This document shows positions 61,575-64,000 of a stretch of 64,000 nucleotides of DNA, one piece after another (the first letter of the stretch is position 1; the number at the start of each line of letters is the position of its first letter). Under the pieces are notes generated by a model. It saw only the letters and a list, made by a program, of their open reading frames with translations. It had not been told where the DNA came from and did no database searches. The translations under genes and the position numbers were made by a program. The stretch spans positions 1 to 64,000 of the forward strand of contig CAVBUH010000073.1 of NCBI GenBank assembly GCA_963598415.1. Direction: 5' to 3'. This DNA is from Colimorpha_A sp900556615 (GTDB lineage: Bacteria > Bacillota > Clostridia > Oscillospirales > CAG-272).

Positions 61575-62795
61575 ATGGTATCAGGACACCTAAGAATCCA
61601 AAATGGCATTTATCAATGCATCATCAGTTACAATGACTACAACGGAAAACGCAAAACTAAGTCGATTTCGACGGGACTTGTGGCAAAAGGAAACAAGAAG
61701 CGAGCCGAGGAAATGCTCAGCGAGCTTCGCCGCACCTTTGTGCCGCCCAAGCCCAAAAGAGTCGAGAACGAGTTCAGGGAGGATATGCTGTTTTCGGACT
61801 TCATTCCTCTGTGGCTGTCGGCTATCGAAAAGACGGTAAAACCCACAACCTACAGCTCCTACTGGAATATGGCGATGAAGAAGATTCTGCCGTATTTTGA
61901 AAGCAAAAAGCTGAAGCTGAACGAGGTCAAGGCAAGCCACATCCAAAACTTTTGCATCCATGAGCTGAAGAGCATCGGTGCAAACTCGGTCAAGCATGAA
62001 TATGTGCTTCTGCACAAAATGTTCAAGTATGCTTACCGAATGGATCTGGTCGTGAACAATCCCGTGGAGAAGGTTGATCCGCCGAAGATCATGCCCTTTG
62101 AGGGCAAGCCTTTTACCGCCGACGAGCTGCAAAAGCTCCTTGACGAGACAAAGGACGACCGCATGGGACTTGTCATTCTCGTCACGGCGATGTACGGTCT
62201 GCGAAGAAGTGAGGTCTTGGGGCTGCGATGGCGTGCGATTGATTTTCAAAACAATCTGCTGACCATCAACCACACGCTGACCGAAGTGAACGTCAAAGGC
62301 AACACCGAGCTTCATGCCTCTGACAGCACAAAAAACAAATCAAGCCGCCGCACACTTCCTTTATCGGAAAGTGTAAAGATCAGACTGCTGGCACTCAAGG
62401 AACAGCAGGAGGAAAACCGTAAGCTCTGCGGTAACGCCTACAACAAGGATTGGCTCGACTATGTCTTTGTCAACGAGGTAGGGGACATCATAAGACCGAG
62501 CTATATCGAATCGGTATTCCCGAGGATTTTGAAGAAGTGTGGTCTTGAGCATCGTCGCTTCCATGATCTTCGACACACCTGCGCGACGCTGATGAACCAG
62601 CAAAAGGTTCCGCTCAAGCAAGTGCAAGTGTATTTAGGTCACTCGGACATCCAAACAACAAGTAACATTTATACGCACCTCAGTTGGGATGACAAAACCG
62701 AGACGCTTGAAGCGATGGAAAAAGCCGTGAAGCTACCCGAATTTGGCGGTACAAAGAGTGCGTGGGACAGCGTAAAAATGCCGAAAACAAGTTAA
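61575..62795 (+). CDS. int: Tyrosine recombinase (integrase)
   Basis: A 406-residue protein from ATG 61575 (AAAGGAG). N-terminal arm-binding domain (GKRKTKSISTGLVAKG), core-binding domain (~80-180) and catalytic domain: MYGLRRSEVLGLRW (Arg, about 218), HRRFHDLRHTC (His and Arg, about 336-340), YLGHSD (His, about 361) and IYTH (Tyr, about 372). It sits ~235 bases from the intact tRNA-Ser with arm-like repeats between, so tRNA-Ser(CGA) is its likely target. All catalytic positions are present. Confidence 0.93.
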   Translation: MVSGHLRIQNGIYQCIISYNDYNGKRKTKSISTGLVAKGNKKRAEEMLSELRRTFVPPKPKRVENEFREDMLFSDFIPLWLSAIEKTVKPTTYSSYWNMAMKKILPYFESKKLKLNEVKASHIQNFCIHELKSIGANSVKHEYVLLHKMFKYAYRMDLVVNNPVEKVDPPKIMPFEGKPFTADELQKLLDETKDDRMGLVILVTAMYGLRRSEVLGLRWRAIDFQNNLLTINHTLTEVNVKGNTELHASDSTKNKSSRRTLPLSESVKIRLLALKEQQEENRKLCGNAYNKDWLDYVFVNEVGDIIRPSYIESVFPRILKKCGLEHRRFHDLRHTCATLMNQQKVPLKQVQVYLGHSDIQTTSNIYTHLSWDDKTETLEAMEKAVKLPEFGGTKSAWDSVKMPKTS

Positions 62796-62915
62796 TTACT
62801 CGCTAAAAAACACTCAAAAACACGAAAAACAGGGTAAAAAAGCACCGAAAAATGCCTCTTACAAGAATTTTTCGATGCCCAAAAAGCCTTATGCAGCAAG
62901 CGTTTCCGGGATTTT

Positions 62916-63186
62916 GGAGGGATGCTGAAAAGCCTCGGAAAATCTCGAAAAAATCTCGGCCCGCTTGTGCAAATGCAACAAAAAACACGCTCAAAACCTA
63001 TCGTTTCAAACGTGTTTTTTGTTAAAATTGGCGGAGAGGAAGGGATTCGAACCCTTGTGCGCTTTCGCGCAAACTGATTTCGAGTCAGCCCCGTTATGAC
63101 CACTTCGATACCTCTCCGTATATACAAACCTCGATTTCTATCCTTTTGAAGCTCCGGAAAACGGAGGGATATTTGCGAGGGATGCT
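62916..63186 (+). repeat. GAGGGATGCT repeats around tRNA-Ser
   Basis: GGAGGGATGCT at 62916-62926, CGGAGGGAT at 63162-63170 and GCGAGGGATGCT at 63175-63186. They match the pair at 37232-37257 just inside the other end. Confidence 0.55.
63029..63117 (-). tRNA. tRNA-Ser (anticodon CGA)
   Basis: Minus strand: acceptor GGAGAGG with CCTCTCC, anticodon loop CTCGAAA, type II variable arm (GCGCGAAAGCGC region), TTCGAAT T loop, and CCA encoded at 63031-63029. Intact gene at the right end of the island; its 3' half is probably supplied by the element. Confidence 0.95.
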
Positions 63187-63266
63187 ACGATAATATTAAA
63201 TTTGAACCCACGAAAAAGCCTTATAAATCAGGGGTTTCAGGGGATTAGATGAACAATTGACGGTCG

Positions 63267-63314
63267 GATTTCGAGTCAGCCCCGTTATGACCACTTCGAT
63301 ACCTCTCCGTATAT
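63267..63314 (-). pseudogene. tRNA-Ser 5' half, 48-bp direct repeat
   Basis: Identical to 63076-63123: the anticodon loop to the 5' end of tRNA-Ser plus a few flanking bases. The sequence on its left is not a tRNA 3' half. It is the outer half-site left by a second integration or a small remnant of another element. Confidence 0.85.
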
Positions 63315-63795
63315 GTTAACTCGCAAAAGCGAGATTAACGTAAATATTCAGTTTTATTAGAATTTCCTTTAAGATCAGGGTATTTCAGAAGCGATAGAAT
63401 GTCGAAAACCCACACAGTTAAAGGCTTTTCGGAAGATTGACTTCTGTCTGGCGAGGAAGATTTCAAGCGCTATACCTTAGATCTCTCGGACAACTTACCG
63501 CCCATACGCAAATAAAATAACAAAGATATTATAACATAAAAAAACCGGATTTGCAATAGCAAAGTTGCTTTATTCCAAAATTTTTAACATACGGAAGCTT
63601 ATTTTTATCACCTCAGGTTAAAGAAAAAGTGTTTCGCAGGTCTCTGCCTCAGTTTAGAGGATTCACTCTTGAGAATATTTTTTTAGTTTTTTCGGTTTTA
63701 AGGGTAATTTTTTCAAAAAGTATTCTAAAAGGGAGGCGAGAAAATATCCCAGCTTCATTTTGTCTGTACTCTGAGTGGATTTTGTCAACTAACCT
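63315..63795. other. A+T-rich intergenic stretch
   Basis: No supported gene or RNA gene. It separates the integration hotspot from the next chromosomal gene. A short plus-strand ORF at 63629-63892 overlaps the alkylation repair gene and is not supported. Confidence 0.55.
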
Positions 63796-64000
63796 TTATT
63801 TCAGCATTGAAATTTTAAGAGTTCGTAGGTATTTCTTTTGTGCAGCGGAAATTCTGAAGCTTTCACAACACTTAGATATGGTTCTGTTATGAGTATAGGT
63901 ATCAAGCTTTCGTTTTTCCAAAAAAGGAAGCGTTTTATCATATTGTTTGGCAAGCGCGGTAGCAAAATACCAAGCAGCCATCATACTGACATAATACTCC
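63796..64000 (-). CDS. DNA alkylation repair protein, C-terminal fragment
   Basis: The window edge cuts the gene; about 67 C-terminal residues are visible. AAWYFATALAKQYDKTLPFL, then YTHNRTISKCCESFRIS and QKKYLRTLK match the AlkD-like HEAT-repeat DNA alkylation repair family (DNA glycosylase for alkylated bases). It is the only probable chromosomal backbone gene next to the hotspot. Confidence 0.85.
   Translation of the reverse strand, partial: EYYVSMMAAWYFATALAKQYDKTLPFLEKRKLDTYTHNRTISKCCESFRISAAQKKYLRTLKISMLK

Noticed and set aside
61590..62315. 241-codon frame antisense to the second intact integrase
   Set aside because: Same reasoning: full overlap with a complete tyrosine recombinase.
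63629..63892. 87-codon plus-strand ORF near the right edge
   Set aside because: Overlaps the alkylation-repair coding sequence on the other strand, lacks an RBS and has low-complexity hydrophobic content.

Overview
The window looks like a Bacillota (Clostridia-type gut or rumen) chromosome. Evidence: strong Shine-Dalgarno sites, TTGACA/TATAAT promoters, TTG starts, CCA-encoding tRNA genes, and a mobilome of Tn916/Tn1549-like and Tn4451-like parts (cysteine-rich KTR protein, TnpV, MobC/relaxase pairs, excisionases, tyrosine integrases). No genus can be named. Almost everything visible is accessory DNA: tandemly accreted integrative elements carrying defence and toxin genes. Four integrase or integrase-like regions and several tRNA-Ser(CGA) genes or fragments suggest a tRNA-Ser integration hotspot.

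Layout. 1-5.3 kb: end of a type I restriction locus (partial HsdS, HsdR) and an unrecognised 537-residue protein. 5.6-11.8 kb: a small mobilizable element with accessory genes, a candidate structured RNA, an iteron-like array upstream of a RepA-like ATPase, MobC, relaxase, excisionase and integrase, followed at 12.7 kb by tRNA-Ser(CGA). 13-16.4 kb: a toxin/immunity-like pair, DUF4417, and an ImmA/IrrE-XRE pair, bracketed by ~100-bp direct repeats. 16.4-19 kb: HipA-like kinase and relics of another element (excisionase-like gene, frameshifted double-HTH gene). 19.1-24.6 kb: an XRE-ART fusion with a probable partner, an adenine-methyltransferase-like protein lacking its catalytic motif, a GIY-YIG/DEAD-like helicase broken by a stop codon, and an IS3 remnant.

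24.6-36.9 kb: a Tn1549/Tn916-like element with relaxase, MobC and XRE on the minus strand; a TetR-controlled cargo operon (MMPL transporter, secreted heptad-repeat protein, TauE/SafE permease); then KTR protein, sigma factor, HTH_16, excisionase, and an integrase interrupted by one in-frame TAA. 37.0-63.1 kb: a ~26-kb island between a tRNA-Ser 3' fragment and an intact tRNA-Ser. It holds a double-HTH protein, TnpV, an HTH-AAA-nuclease protein, and a seven-gene operon (40.5-55.0 kb) that I read as type 4 BREX: large accessory protein, BrxP (PAPS-reductase family), BrxC-like ATPase, PglZ, BrxL-like ATPase, a 65-residue cysteine-rich protein, and a DndA/IscS-like cysteine desulfurase. A LexA-like repressor and a second mobilization module (excisionase, RepA-like ATPase, ART-like protein, oriT, MobC, relaxase, nucleotidyltransferase, integrase) complete it. 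The right edge is a partial DNA alkylation repair gene, the only likely core gene apart from the tRNAs.

The most interesting content is the BREX-4 operon, because it carries its own sulfur donor enzyme beside a sulfur-transfer-type enzyme, which suggests sulfur-based DNA modification. Also notable are the iteron array, the unassigned RNA-like region, the repeated promoter module and the serial tRNA-Ser attachment sites.
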